64,000 nucleotides of DNA, from NCBI GenBank assembly GCA_016715105.1, contig JADKBO010000030.1, forward strand, positions 26,244 through 90,243, read 5' to 3'. The stretch comes from Saprospiraceae bacterium (GTDB lineage: Bacteria; Bacteroidota; Bacteroidia; Chitinophagales; Saprospiraceae). Positions 17,404 to 26,784 of the stretch are shown piece by piece. The translations under genes and the position numbers were made by a program. Position 1 is the stretch's first letter, and each line of letters opens with the position of its first letter. The notes beneath the pieces were generated by a model. The model had not been told where the DNA came from, did no database searches, and was given only the letters and a program-made list of their open reading frames with translations.

Positions 17404-18876
17404 ATGGGACAAAAAAACGTTTTGATGCATTTAAAATTCTATGGCTTGGGAAAGTTGATATTGATAATTGGCTTTCTATTCAATCTTAATTTGCATTTGA
17501 TATCAGCTTCTTCTGAGGTGGTTGTTCCTCCAGGTGACAAAATGAGGGCGATCAATAATTACATTAATTTTGCCAATGAGAGTATCCATGGCATGTTGAT
17601 TGTCAATAAGTTATTGGAAAACTATAACCTAGATCTCAACAAATATGTAGATCTGGACAGTTACAGGATCAATAATTATAGCAACGAAGATTTGCCAATG
17701 GACGTATTTCAAGATCCTGATAGAATGTTTTTCAATAATAATACACCATATGAATGGTTTGACTTGTGCATCAAAGACAGCAAACTATTGGACAGAAATA
17801 CAGCTGACAAACTCAATTTGATTGCTACCAATATCAAAAAAGAAATTACCACCATCAATAATTTGCGTTTCGAACTAGATAAAGCCACCAAAAATGTGGA
17901 CCTATCAAAGCAAGAGAATATCGCGAAAGTGTATGAAAAACTGGAAACAGGCGTCATCGCCTATAACCAGTTTTATAAATTACAAGCTCAATTGAGTCAG
18001 GAAATAAACAAACTTCCAGAAATCAAAAAACAAAACAGCCCATTTCAAAACTTACGGGAGGTCTACGGTTTATGCAAAACAATTTTGGATAAGATACGAC
18101 AAAAGGACACCGATAGTTTTGCTGGCACCATGACTAATTTGAAAGCCAAACAACAAACTTTTACAAAATATCTATCTCAATCCAAGGAAATCGGGAAAGT
18201 TGGCAATAAGCTTCATGCTGATAATTTGATGAGAAGTTTAGACAATTTCATCATATCAGCAGATGAATTTATCACCAGCGGTGTAGTCAATGATAATTAT
18301 AAAATTTATGGCAAATTTTACTACTATCACAACATTGCCCTGCTTTCAAAATTCAACAGATATGGCTCGGGTCTAGCCTCAGAAATGAATCAAGTCTTGA
18401 TCAAAGAAGATTCCTCTGAAGTATTGGTGATGGAACAACCGCACATTTTCCAAATAATTTATCCAAAACGCCTCGTGGATACGCCCGATTTGGTGGCCTC
18501 TGACGACTACATTGAGCAATTCCCTACCTTACTCAAAGAACGGAAAATTACACGATCAACTACCGTTTTGAAAGCAGACGACATCGTGCTTGATTTATTA
18601 CTATATGATCACATGATACAAGATGGGGACATCGTTTCCATCAATTTTAATGGTGATTGGATCTTGGAAAAAGCAGAGCTTGAAAGGGCCCCTCAAAAAT
18701 TGAAGCTTCGACTTAATAAGGAAGGAAGAAACTTTTTGATCCTTCACGCTGACAATGTGGGAAAACGACCGCCCAATACCATGGGTATCAAGTACACCTA
18801 TCGTGGCATATCAAAAGAACTCACCCTTAAATCAGATCTTGATAAAAGTGAATTGATAGAGATCATCATTCAGTGA
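17404..18876 (+). CDS. Exported protein with C-terminal beta-sandwich-like domain, unknown
   Basis: 490 residues from the ATG at 17404 (an ATG at 17425 is equally possible; both give a signal peptide, GKLILIIGFLFNLNLHLISASS). The middle (about 100-300) is helical and charged. The last about 130 residues (DGDIVSINFNGDWILEKAEL, FLILHADNVGKRPPNTMGIKYTYRG, LKSDLDKSELIEIII) match a recurrent domain I have seen in Bacteroidota exported proteins, with the phrase LHAxNxGxxPPNT. No catalytic motif is visible. It leads a same-strand group of membrane and envelope genes up to the sugar transferase. Confidence 0.75.
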   Translation: MGQKNVLMHLKFYGLGKLILIIGFLFNLNLHLISASSEVVVPPGDKMRAINNYINFANESIHGMLIVNKLLENYNLDLNKYVDLDSYRINNYSNEDLPMDVFQDPDRMFFNNNTPYEWFDLCIKDSKLLDRNTADKLNLIATNIKKEITTINNLRFELDKATKNVDLSKQENIAKVYEKLETGVIAYNQFYKLQAQLSQEINKLPEIKKQNSPFQNLREVYGLCKTILDKIRQKDTDSFAGTMTNLKAKQQTFTKYLSQSKEIGKVGNKLHADNLMRSLDNFIISADEFITSGVVNDNYKIYGKFYYYHNIALLSKFNRYGSGLASEMNQVLIKEDSSEVLVMEQPHIFQIIYPKRLVDTPDLVASDDYIEQFPTLLKERKITRSTTVLKADDIVLDLLLYDHMIQDGDIVSINFNGDWILEKAELERAPQKLKLRLNKEGRNFLILHADNVGKRPPNTMGIKYTYRGISKELTLKSDLDKSELIEIIIQ

Positions 18877-18956
18877 TAGAAGTCAAAGGGTTCGGAGTTT
18901 AACACATTTTACAGCAGACTCACACCTTTTCCTTATCATTGCAGAAATATTTGACT

Positions 18957-19256
18957 ATGTATATCAGCATCATTGTTGTTGTCATGCTTGCTTTTTTAGG
19001 CTTGTTGTTTATCAATATATATTTCCGTGTCAAGGTTTTTAAATATTATAAAATACTGGTAGACAATAGAGTAGACATTGAAGTCAAAGATTTATTGGAC
19101 ATTCAAAAAATAAAAAATATCGTTGTTCCAAAATATCCGCACCTGGAAACAGAAATCCTGGCCTTTGTTAACAATATCAGGAGATCTGTTATTTTAGCAT
19201 TTATTCTATTGGTATTAATAGCCCTAGGCTGGAGCATTTTATATAGATTTAGCTAA
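18957..19256 (+). CDS. Small two-helix membrane protein, conserved type in Bacteroidota
   Basis: 99 residues from the ATG at 18957. An upstream in-frame TTG at 18939 is less likely. Helix one is at about 2-24 (ISIIVVVMLAFLGLLFINIYF), followed by a cytosolic stretch with VKVFKYYKILVDNRVD and a middle containing KYPHLETEILAFVNNIR. Helix two is at about 78-96 (VILAFILLVLIALGWSILY). The function is unknown. It lies between the exported protein and the lipoprotein on the same strand. Confidence 0.7.
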   Translation: MYISIIVVVMLAFLGLLFINIYFRVKVFKYYKILVDNRVDIEVKDLLDIQKIKNIVVPKYPHLETEILAFVNNIRRSVILAFILLVLIALGWSILYRFS

Positions 19257-19315
19257 ATTATTATAGAGATATTGTCTATCATTGTGTCTCATTACTTCAT
19301 TCTAAAATCACGATT

Positions 19316-20176
19316 TTGACAGGAAAAATAGTAGTTTATTGCTTATTACTATTATGCGCTACCACTTTGTCCTGTACATTCCTTGCTGATGAAGCAATCA
19401 CCATTGGAATGTTGAAAATCGGGGACCCTACCTTACAATCAAGTCTTGGAACTGGTGCCCCTTCACACGGTATCAAAGATGCTTGGGTGTATGCCGACGA
19501 ACAAATTGTGGGTGTCTTTGGTCTTCCCGCAGCAATACCGATTGAATCACAAGAAGCGCCCATATCGTTTCAAATCAGGGCAGGTATCAGCCCAAATGGA
19601 AACAATAGTTCCTCGATAGAATATCCTTTTTTTGATGAGATTGTCACACAACAAAACATCAACCAAGGTGCAAATACTACTGTACCCTTGAACTTCAACT
19701 ATAAGCGCGAAGCAGTTTTTGATTTTATTGCTGATTTTGAACAAACCAATATTTTTATAGACGAGGTAGACGGCAATGTCCAAACCATTTTGCAAAGAAA
19801 AGAAACAGACTCACCTTTTGGAAGTTTTGCAGGGATCATAGAGCTGCAAGGCCAAAACGATGCCATCGAAGTAACACATACAGCCAGATACTTGGGAGCC
19901 AACAATAAAAGAGGCAGTGTTTTCCTAGAATTCGACTATAAAGGAGATGAAAACTTTTTTGTTGGAACTATCTTGGAAAAGGGAAGTAATTTAGTAAAAG
20001 CTTATAAAATATTGATAACTCCTAGTGTAGATTGGAAACACTTTTACCTCGACTTGACAGATGAAATCAGTAAATCTGATGTGGTATCATATAAAGTAGT
20101 ATTTTCATCCACCCTTAGCCCGGGAAAAACAAAATCAACCATCTACCTAGACAATATGAAACTCATTCACTTTTAG
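19316..20176 (+). CDS. Lipoprotein, TTG start, unknown function
   Basis: 286 residues. No ATG fits; the TTG at 19316 gives MTGKIVVYCLLLLCATTLSC, an ideal type II signal peptide with the lipobox TLSC. The mature part is rich in beta strands. It has an N-terminal segment of the sort that presents a Pro/Gly-rich surface loop (GTGAPSHGIKDAWVYADEQIVGVFGLPA) and a C-terminal jelly-roll-like segment ending in TKSTIYLDNMKLIHF, typical of glycan-binding or adhesive lipoproteins. It ends only 6 bases before the next gene, also with a TTG start, so the two are likely co-translated. Confidence 0.75.
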   Translation: MTGKIVVYCLLLLCATTLSCTFLADEAITIGMLKIGDPTLQSSLGTGAPSHGIKDAWVYADEQIVGVFGLPAAIPIESQEAPISFQIRAGISPNGNNSSSIEYPFFDEIVTQQNINQGANTTVPLNFNYKREAVFDFIADFEQTNIFIDEVDGNVQTILQRKETDSPFGSFAGIIELQGQNDAIEVTHTARYLGANNKRGSVFLEFDYKGDENFFVGTILEKGSNLVKAYKILITPSVDWKHFYLDLTDEISKSDVVSYKVVFSSTLSPGKTKSTIYLDNMKLIHF

Positions 20177-20182
20177 CATATT

Positions 20183-21604
20183 TTGAAAGATAAAATACAT
20201 AACGGCCTCTTGTTCTACAAGTTCTCAGACTTTTTGTCTGCAGCACTTGCTTGGCTGATATTTTTCATTCTTCGCAAAATAAGTGAAAATCCAATAATTC
20301 CTTTCGCCGACATTTTTGATGATCCCAAACTATATACTGGGCTGATATTGACACCAATTTTTTGGATGCTCCTTTACCACATTTTTGATAAATATAAAGA
20401 CCTCTATCGATACTCCAGATTGGAGGTAATCAAACGCACACTCATCATCACCTTCTTTGGGTGTCTCATTATCTTTTTTGTGGTCATTGTCGACGACATC
20501 ATCATCAACAACCAGACCTATTTTAAATCATTTATGCGGTTGTTTATGCTACACTTCATCATAACGACTGTTTTCAGGATGATCATTTTGACCAATGCCA
20601 GCCGTAGGTTGAGAAGAGGTGAAGTGAGTTATAGCACCCTCATTATTGGAGGAGATAAAAATGCCTTAGAATTGTATGATGAAATCATCAATAGACCTTA
20701 TAGTCTGGGACATCATTTTGTAGGTTTCATCGATAGTAATGGAAATAGTAAAAATTTACTTGAAAAATACTTACCACTACTCGGCACCTTAAAAGATTTG
20801 CCAGAGGTAATCGTTGAAAATGACATCAAGGAAGTCATCATTGCTGTTGAGACTTCAGAACACAATAAGATCAAACAAATCCTTGACCAACTCTATGATT
20901 TTTCTGAACAAATCCTCATAAAGGTTATCCCTGATATGTATGATATCATGTTGGGAACTGTAAAAATGAACCATGTATATGGAGCAGTTTTGATCGAAAT
21001 TGAGCAAGATTTAATTCCACAATGGGAAAAGGTGATCAAGCGCATGATGGACATAACCATCAGTCTTGTAGCGCTTATTATATTACTACCTTTTATCATA
21101 TATTTAATTTTACGGGTAAGGTCTTCCAGTCCAGGACCAATTTTCTACAAGCAATCGCGGGTAGGTCTAGGAGGAAAACCTTTTGACATTATCAAATTCA
21201 GGACGATGTACGTCAATGCAGAGGATGCAGGACCTCAATTATCACATGAGTCCGATCCTCGTGTCACACCAGTAGGCCGGGTTTTGCGAAAATATCGACT
21301 GGACGAAATACCACAATTCTACAATGTGTTGATAGGTGACATGTCTTTGGTAGGCCCACGACCTGAGCGCAAATTTTACATCGATCAAATCATGGAAATT
21401 GCACCTCACTACAAACATCTATTAAAAGTAAGGCCAGGGATCACTTCTTGGGGAATGGTCAAATATGGCTATGCTTCCAATTTGCAACAAATGGTACAAA
21501 GACTTAAATTTGACATCTTGTACATTGAGAACATGAGTTTGAGTCTCGATCTAAAAATATTGATCTACACGCTCCAAGTGCTTGTAGAAGGAAAAGGAAA
21601 ATAA
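20183..21604 (+). CDS. Polyprenyl-phosphate hexose-1-phosphate transferase (WbaP/WcaJ type)
   Basis: 473 residues from a TTG at 20183. Four or five N-terminal membrane helices (about 15-125), then a CoA-binding-like Rossmann domain (TLIIGGDKNALELYDEI, about 150-250). The bacterial sugar-transferase domain occupies the last 200 residues: a re-entrant helix (RMMDITISLVALIILLPF), then KQSRVGLGGKPFDIIKFRTM, LRKYRLDEIPQFYNVLIGDMSLVGPRP and RPGITSWGMV. It transfers a sugar phosphate from a UDP-sugar to undecaprenyl phosphate, starting exopolysaccharide or O-antigen synthesis. No other glycan genes are in the window, so its pathway is open. Confidence 0.92.
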   Translation: MKDKIHNGLLFYKFSDFLSAALAWLIFFILRKISENPIIPFADIFDDPKLYTGLILTPIFWMLLYHIFDKYKDLYRYSRLEVIKRTLIITFFGCLIIFFVVIVDDIIINNQTYFKSFMRLFMLHFIITTVFRMIILTNASRRLRRGEVSYSTLIIGGDKNALELYDEIINRPYSLGHHFVGFIDSNGNSKNLLEKYLPLLGTLKDLPEVIVENDIKEVIIAVETSEHNKIKQILDQLYDFSEQILIKVIPDMYDIMLGTVKMNHVYGAVLIEIEQDLIPQWEKVIKRMMDITISLVALIILLPFIIYLILRVRSSSPGPIFYKQSRVGLGGKPFDIIKFRTMYVNAEDAGPQLSHESDPRVTPVGRVLRKYRLDEIPQFYNVLIGDMSLVGPRPERKFYIDQIMEIAPHYKHLLKVRPGITSWGMVKYGYASNLQQMVQRLKFDILYIENMSLSLDLKILIYTLQVLVEGKGK

Positions 21605-21610
21605 AACACC

Positions 21611-23233
21611 ATGACCAATCGTGAAATAGCCAAGACATTTAACTTGCTTGCAAACATCATGGACCTCCATGACGAGAACACCTTCAAAATAAGGTCATAC
21701 CAAAATGCCTACAATGTACTCAGAAAGATAGGTGAACCATTGGCAGAAATGAGCGTGGATCAAATCAAAAGCATCGCTGGTGTAGGGCAAGCTATTGGCG
21801 ATAAAATCATTGAATTGTTGACCACTGGCAAAATGAAAACGCTGGAGAAATACAAAGATATGACACCTGTTGGGGTGCAAGAAATGATCGGTGTGCGTGG
21901 TTTGGGCCCCAAAAAGATAAAATCCATTTGGAAAGAAATGGGCATTGAAGATATAGGATCTCTTCTTTATGCTTGTAATGAAAATAGGTTGGTTGGGACA
22001 AAGGGATTTGGCCTTAAAACCCAAGAAGATATCAAAAGGAAATTAGAATATTATGCAGATAGTCAAGGAAAATTTTTATACGGATTTTTAATAGACGATG
22101 CCAATGACCTGGTTACAGCCATTAAAAAAATGTATCCACTCATTGATGCGGCATTAGTGGGCGGTTTGGCCAAGCAGGATCCTATTGTGAATGGTATAGA
22201 AATTTTGGTTTCTGAATTTGAAGAAATAGACTTGGCATCACTTGGTTTTGAAATAGACGAAGAGTCTGAAGAACAGCTGTATAAAGGTTATCCCGTATCT
22301 TTTATTGAGGCAGAAATGGATTTTGCTTATAATGAGTTGGAACAAACTTCAGACAACGACTTTTTCAATTCATTGAATTTTGAAGAAACCGATTTTGATA
22401 GAGTCGAAGATTTTTTCACTTCTATGGATTTGCCATTTATCCCAGCTTACTACCGCAGTGGCTCAGAAACCACCAAAGAAATAAAGTTATATGGCATACC
22501 ACATTTTATAACAACAGAAGATATCAAAGGCATTGTCCACAACCACTCAACCTACAGTGATGGAATCAACACTTTGACAGAAATGGCGCAAGCTTGTATA
22601 AAATTGGGTTATGAATACTTTGTCATTTCAGACCACTCCAAATCTGCAGGTTATGCGCAAGGTTTATCTGTCGAAAGAGTGGAAATGCAATGGCGTGAAA
22701 TAGAAGCGCTGAACGAAAAACTCAAACCATTCAAGGTATACAAAAGTATTGAAAGTGATATTCTTTCCGATGGTAGCTTAGATTATGATGATGAATTCCT
22801 CAAGGGATTTGATTTGGTTATAGCTTCTGTACATTCAGGACTAAACATGGATGTCGACAGAGCAACTTCACGATTGATCAAAGCAATTGAACACCCAGCG
22901 ACCAGGATCCTGGGCCACCCTACTGGTCGTTTATTGTTGGGTAGACCGGGTTATCCATTACACATGGAGAAAATAATCGATGCATGTGCTGCCAATCACG
23001 TCGTCATAGAGCTCAACGCCAATCCACAACGGTTGGATATGGATTACACTTACATAAAAATGGCCGTCGCCAAACAAGTAAAAATTGCCATCAACCCAGA
23101 TGCCCACTCAGTTTCTCAAATTCCTTTTGTGAGATTTGGTGTTGCTGTTGCTCAAAAAGCTGGCCTGGAAGCGGCAGATTGTATCAACACCTACTCAAAA
23201 ACCGCCTTTGATGCTTGGCTTGCTTCTAAATAA
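21611..23233 (+). CDS. PolX-like protein: HhH plus degenerate polymerase palm plus PHP hydrolase
   Basis: 540 residues, slightly shorter than typical PolX. The N-terminal 8-kDa and helix-hairpin-helix segments are clear (AKTFNLLANIMDLHDENTFKIRSY, IAGVGQAIGDKI, GVRGLGPKKIKSIW). In the palm, where PolX enzymes have G-S-x-R-R-G-K-E followed by D-x-D, this protein reads VGGLAKQDPIVNGIEILV, so the metal-binding aspartates appear lost. The C-terminal PHP domain is intact: HNHSTYSDG, SDHS, ESDIL, SVHSG, GHPTGRL, NPDAHS. It probably acts as a 3'-5' exonuclease or AP endonuclease and not as a polymerase. It follows the sugar transferase by 6 bases. Confidence 0.88.
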   Translation: MTNREIAKTFNLLANIMDLHDENTFKIRSYQNAYNVLRKIGEPLAEMSVDQIKSIAGVGQAIGDKIIELLTTGKMKTLEKYKDMTPVGVQEMIGVRGLGPKKIKSIWKEMGIEDIGSLLYACNENRLVGTKGFGLKTQEDIKRKLEYYADSQGKFLYGFLIDDANDLVTAIKKMYPLIDAALVGGLAKQDPIVNGIEILVSEFEEIDLASLGFEIDEESEEQLYKGYPVSFIEAEMDFAYNELEQTSDNDFFNSLNFEETDFDRVEDFFTSMDLPFIPAYYRSGSETTKEIKLYGIPHFITTEDIKGIVHNHSTYSDGINTLTEMAQACIKLGYEYFVISDHSKSAGYAQGLSVERVEMQWREIEALNEKLKPFKVYKSIESDILSDGSLDYDDEFLKGFDLVIASVHSGLNMDVDRATSRLIKAIEHPATRILGHPTGRLLLGRPGYPLHMEKIIDACAANHVVIELNANPQRLDMDYTYIKMAVAKQVKIAINPDAHSVSQIPFVRFGVAVAQKAGLEAADCINTYSKTAFDAWLASK

Positions 23234-23470
23234 AGGAGTTTATAAAGTAGAAAGTGGAAAGTTCATAAAGTGAAAAGTGGAAAGTTCATAAAGTAAAAAG
23301 TTCATAAAGTAAAAAGTTCATAAAGTAGAAAGTCAAAATGTTTCCCAAAGTGGAACAACTTCCTAACTTTATGAACTCTATACCAGCTTTAAAAACTTTA
23401 TGAACTCTTTAAGAACTTTAAAAACTTGAAGACACTTTACGAACTTTACAAACTTTATGAACTTTAAAAA
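23234..23470. repeat. AAGTTCATAAAG / AACTTTATGAAC word field, left part
   Basis: Degenerate copies of AAGTTCATAAAG (to about 23335) switch to their reverse complement AACTTTATGAAC. The switch passes through a short centre (GTGGAACAACTTCC), giving a large imperfect palindrome just upstream of the four-helix-bundle gene. Confidence 0.85.
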
Positions 23471-23818
23471 ATGAAAATAGAAAGATTTGAAGACATTATT
23501 GCCTGGCAGAAATCAAAAGAGCTCACAATTCAGATATACAAACTGTTCTCAGAAATTAAGGATTTTGGATTCAGAGACCAGATAAGAAGAGCTTCCGTTT
23601 CTATCATGAATAATATCGCCGAAGGTTTCGAGCGAAGAAGCAACAAAGAATTAACTCATTTTCTTTTCATCGCTAAAGGCTCTTGTGGTGAAGTTCGCTC
23701 AATGCTCCTTTTAGCAAATGAATTGAATATGATCGACCAATTACAAACATCTACATTATATCTCCTTGCCGAGGAAATTTCCAGAATGCTTTCAGGACTT
23801 ATTAAAGCCTTACGGTAA
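23471..23818 (+). CDS. Four-helix-bundle protein (23S rRNA intervening-sequence protein family)
   Basis: 115 residues. The signature is ERFEDIIAWQKSKELTIQIYKL, FGFRDQIRRASVSIMNNIAEGFER, ELTHFLFIAKGSCGEVRSMLLLA. This is the TIGR02436 / S23 family of four-helix bundles, first found inside 23S rRNA intervening sequences and now seen in many intergenic sites. Biochemical role unknown. The gene is embedded in a 1.1-kb field of AACTTTATGAAC-type repeats on both sides, and its start codon directly follows the repeat (ACTTTAAAAAATG). Confidence 0.93.
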   Translation: MKIERFEDIIAWQKSKELTIQIYKLFSEIKDFGFRDQIRRASVSIMNNIAEGFERRSNKELTHFLFIAKGSCGEVRSMLLLANELNMIDQLQTSTLYLLAEEISRMLSGLIKALR

Positions 23819-24319
23819 ATAAGTTCATAATGTGAAAAGTAGAAAGTTCATAAAGTGGAACTGCTTCCTAACTTTACAAACTTTATGAACTTTATAAACT
23901 TTACAAACTTGAAGAACTCTACAAACTCATTCTAAAAAACAAAAAGTCCATAAAACAGGCACTACCCCCACTTTATGAACATTAAGAACTTTACAAACTT
24001 GAAGAACTTTATAAACTTTAAGAACTTTACAAACTCATACTAAAAAACAAAAAGTCCATAAAACAGGCACTACCCCCACTTTATGAACTTTAAGAACTTT
24101 ATAAACTTTAAGAACTTTATAAACTTTTAAGAACTACAACATCAACCAAAGCCACCCCCTTAGAACTTTAAGAACTTTATAACTTTATGAACTTTATGAA
24201 CTTTATGAACTCATAGTAAGTAAAAACAAAAAGTTCATAAAACAGGCACTTCCCCCACTTTATGAACTTTAAGAACTTTATAAACTTTAAGAACTTTATA
24301 AACTTTAAACTTACAAACT
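23819..24319. repeat. AACTTTATGAAC word field with three REP-like hairpins, right part
   Basis: About 500 bases of 9-10-base words (AACTTTATG, AACTTTAAG, AACTTTACA). Embedded are three copies of a longer hairpin unit at about 23934-23980, 24043-24088 and 24223-24270. In the third copy the perfect arms AAAGTTCATAAA (24230-24241) and TTTATGAACTTT (24259-24270) enclose a 17-base loop; the shared core is CAGGCACTWCCCCCA. It ends at the dehydratase stop. Confidence 0.85.
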
Positions 24320-25595
24320 CTATTCAAAAAACGGATACCCCTGTGCAGCATATTTTTTGACAGCCTCCTCATTGAGGTCAACACCAATTCCTGGTTTGTC
24401 AGATACTTTCACAAAACTATTGGTTACTTGTTCTCCTTCGTGGATAGTGATTTCTTTAAACATTGGATCGGTGTGGAAATAAATTTGCCATTCCATGATC
24501 ATGAAATTCGGAACACTTGCGCAAACGTGAGCTGTAGCCATTGCACCCAAGAAGGTTGCTACCATGTGCGGAGCAAAAGGAACATAGTAAAGGTTTGCAA
24601 GGTTGGCAATGCGTTGGCCTTCACCCAGTCCACCAGCCTTTTGCAAGTCGGGCATCACGATATCCACAGCACCAGAAGAAAGCATTTTAGTAAATCCGTG
24701 TGCTAAATAGTGGTTTTCACCCGCACATATAGGGGTACTTGTACTGTCAGTGATCTTCTTGTAGGCATCGATGTTTTCAGCAGGAATAGGTTCTTCCAAC
24801 CACATCAAATTCATTGGTTCCAATAATTTAGCTACTTTTTCACCAGTAGGAGTATCGTATCTTCCATGCATATCAACACAAATATCAATGTCTGGCCCCA
24901 CTGCTTCTCTTGCAGCTCCAATTTGTTTGACCATTCTGTCCAACTCTTTTGGTGAAGCCGTCCAGTTATAACGATCATATTTACCAGGATCATTTGCTTG
25001 GTCTAAGTCAAACTTGATGGCATTGAATCCCATACTTTTAGCTTCTGTTGCATTTTTTGCAAAGTCTGCCGGCGTTGGCAAGTTATTTTGATACAAAGCT
25101 GTGTCACAATATACCCTGACACTGTCTCTGAATTACCCCCAACAATTGGTAAACCGGAACACCCAATGCTTTACCAGAGACATCCCACAATGCAGTTTCA
25201 ATAGCAGAAAGTACCGCGATGTAAACACCTGCTTGAGCTCCTCCAAAAACGCCACCTTTTCTGATGTCTTCATACAAACGATGTACGTTTAATGGGCTTT
25301 TACCAATGAGCATTCTTTCAAACCTTTGCACCAACATGTGAGTACCGCCAACGGCATCCACACCTTCACCGTAACCTATCAGTCCTTGATTGGTGGTAAT
25401 CTTGATGAATAAACCAGCACCTCTGCGTATGTACGCGCTTTTCACTCCCGTGATTTTAAGGTCAGTTGGAGCAGAAAATAAAGGAGTCTTAGTAATTGCT
25501 TCCTGATGCGCAGCACCAAAAGTAGTTACTTGTGTCAACATCGCAGCACTTGCAGCCGCCCCTGTTGCAAGGAAGTTTCTTCGTGATTGTTTCAT
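24320..25595 (-). pseudogene. Enolase-superfamily sugar-acid dehydratase (D-galactonate dehydratase-like), frameshifted
   Basis: Two frames make one protein. The N-terminal part (25595 to about 25130) starts with a twin-arginine-like signal (MKQSRRNFLATGAAASAA) and the lid domain. The C-terminal part (to 24320) is the barrel. Metal and acid/base residues are visible: D-M-H in ICVDMHGRYD, E in WLEEPIPAEN, E in CAGENHYL, and H in VPFAPHMV. The joining sequence FRDSVRVYCDTALYQNNLP is present but in a third frame, beside a G5 run (C5 at 25136-25140), so one short indel separates the halves. It could be a sequencing error. The DxH motif favours acid-sugar dehydratases of the galactonate/gluconate kind. 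It lies 11 bases after the RraA-like gene. Confidence 0.85.
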
Positions 25596-25606
25596 AATTT
25601 TTTAGA

Positions 25607-26569
25607 TTACCAAGTTCTGGTTTTTAATAATTCTTGAATCTGTTCTTTTGGGACTGGAAGTTCATTGATGTGATCATTGAGCCATTTTGAAAAGTCTTTT
25701 TCTATTTCATCAGACCATCTGGTGTCAATTTCACCCGCAGTATATTTTTGTTCTCTCAATCTTTGATGACCGAACATATCTCTCAACCTCACTACTTCAG
25801 AGGTTTTTACGACTTTTTCTGCCAAATATGCTGGAATGAAAACTATACCACCATCTCTAGCCAAAACTACATCGCCAGGCATAACTGTAGCCATACCGAT
25901 GCGAGTAGGTGTATTGATTCCCACTACGGTAGAATTTAGTCTTGGTCCAGGATTACCTAGGTGATGTGAGGGGTGATAAGATTTGAAATAAGCATTGAAA
26001 CCTTTCATTTCTTTCATACCCGCAACGTCTCGAATGGCACCATAATATACAAAGCCATTGTTGGACTTGGCATAAATTGAATTGGCTAGGTTGTCTCCGA
26101 TAGAAGGACCATCAACCACCAAGCCAAAATGATCTACAACATAGACATCTCTTTTTTGCAATAAGTCAATCGCCCAAGAATTTTGTCCTTTGATACGACC
26201 TTCTTGCTCATGACCTCTTTTCTCCAAAGCTTTGTGGATGTCGGGTCTCCCAGGTACAAAAGTTGCAGTGACAGCTCTACCCACCATTACAGAATCTGGG
26301 TCCAACATTTGCCATTCCCCTTCATATTGATAACCAAAGTTATCTCCTCGCAAGCTAGCCCAGGCTTCCTCAAGGGTTACTAATTTCATACGATCCAAAA
26401 TGGCATCGCTGACTTTTGGTCTGCCGTCCTCAAATCTTTCTCCCGTCCATTCTGGGGTAAGAAATATTAATTCTGATTTACTGATTTGTTGGCTAAATAG
26501 CTGTGTAATAATACACAGAAAAATGGTTGACAATAACGCTTTAGACATTGATAATAATTTATGTGACAT
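25607..26569 (-). CDS. Exported RraA-like aldolase/decarboxylase family protein
   Basis: 320 residues. Signal peptide MSKALLSTIFLCIITQLFSQ (start at 26569, or at 26548 from the second Met). The RraA fold is clear: VGRAVTATFVPG, VDHFGLVVDGPSIGDNLAN, then the family motif YYGAIRDVAGMKEM with the Arg and Asp that bind substrate and Mg2+, and PGDVVLARDGGIVFIPA. Bacterial relatives are 4-hydroxy-4-methyl-2-oxoglutarate aldolases / oxaloacetate decarboxylases and not RNase E regulators. Export to the periplasm, shared with the neighbouring dehydratase, suggests extracytoplasmic processing of a keto or sugar acid. Confidence 0.85.
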   Translation of the reverse strand: MSHKLLSMSKALLSTIFLCIITQLFSQQISKSELIFLTPEWTGERFEDGRPKVSDAILDRMKLVTLEEAWASLRGDNFGYQYEGEWQMLDPDSVMVGRAVTATFVPGRPDIHKALEKRGHEQEGRIKGQNSWAIDLLQKRDVYVVDHFGLVVDGPSIGDNLANSIYAKSNNGFVYYGAIRDVAGMKEMKGFNAYFKSYHPSHHLGNPGPRLNSTVVGINTPTRIGMATVMPGDVVLARDGGIVFIPAYLAEKVVKTSEVVRLRDMFGHQRLREQKYTAGEIDTRWSDEIEKDFSKWLNDHINELPVPKEQIQELLKTRTW

Positions 26570-26784
26570 TAACTAAAGCGAAAGTATATTTTAATTTCAA
26601 TTTTTCAATAAAACGCCATACAATTTCAAGCTTATTTTTTGTTAAATAAAATATAAGATAAAATCCATTTTGAAATCGATTGTATAAAAAGTGCGATATG
26701 TTCAGGAAAAATCCCACTAAAACTTGGATTTTAGCAACTATCCATTAATTTTGAAATATTAATATAATTCCATAAAAATTGAGT

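Noticed and set aside
23234..24319. Possible CRISPR array
   Set aside because: Words of 9-10 bases without constant-length spacers, no 24-37-base direct repeats with unique spacers, and no cas genes nearby.
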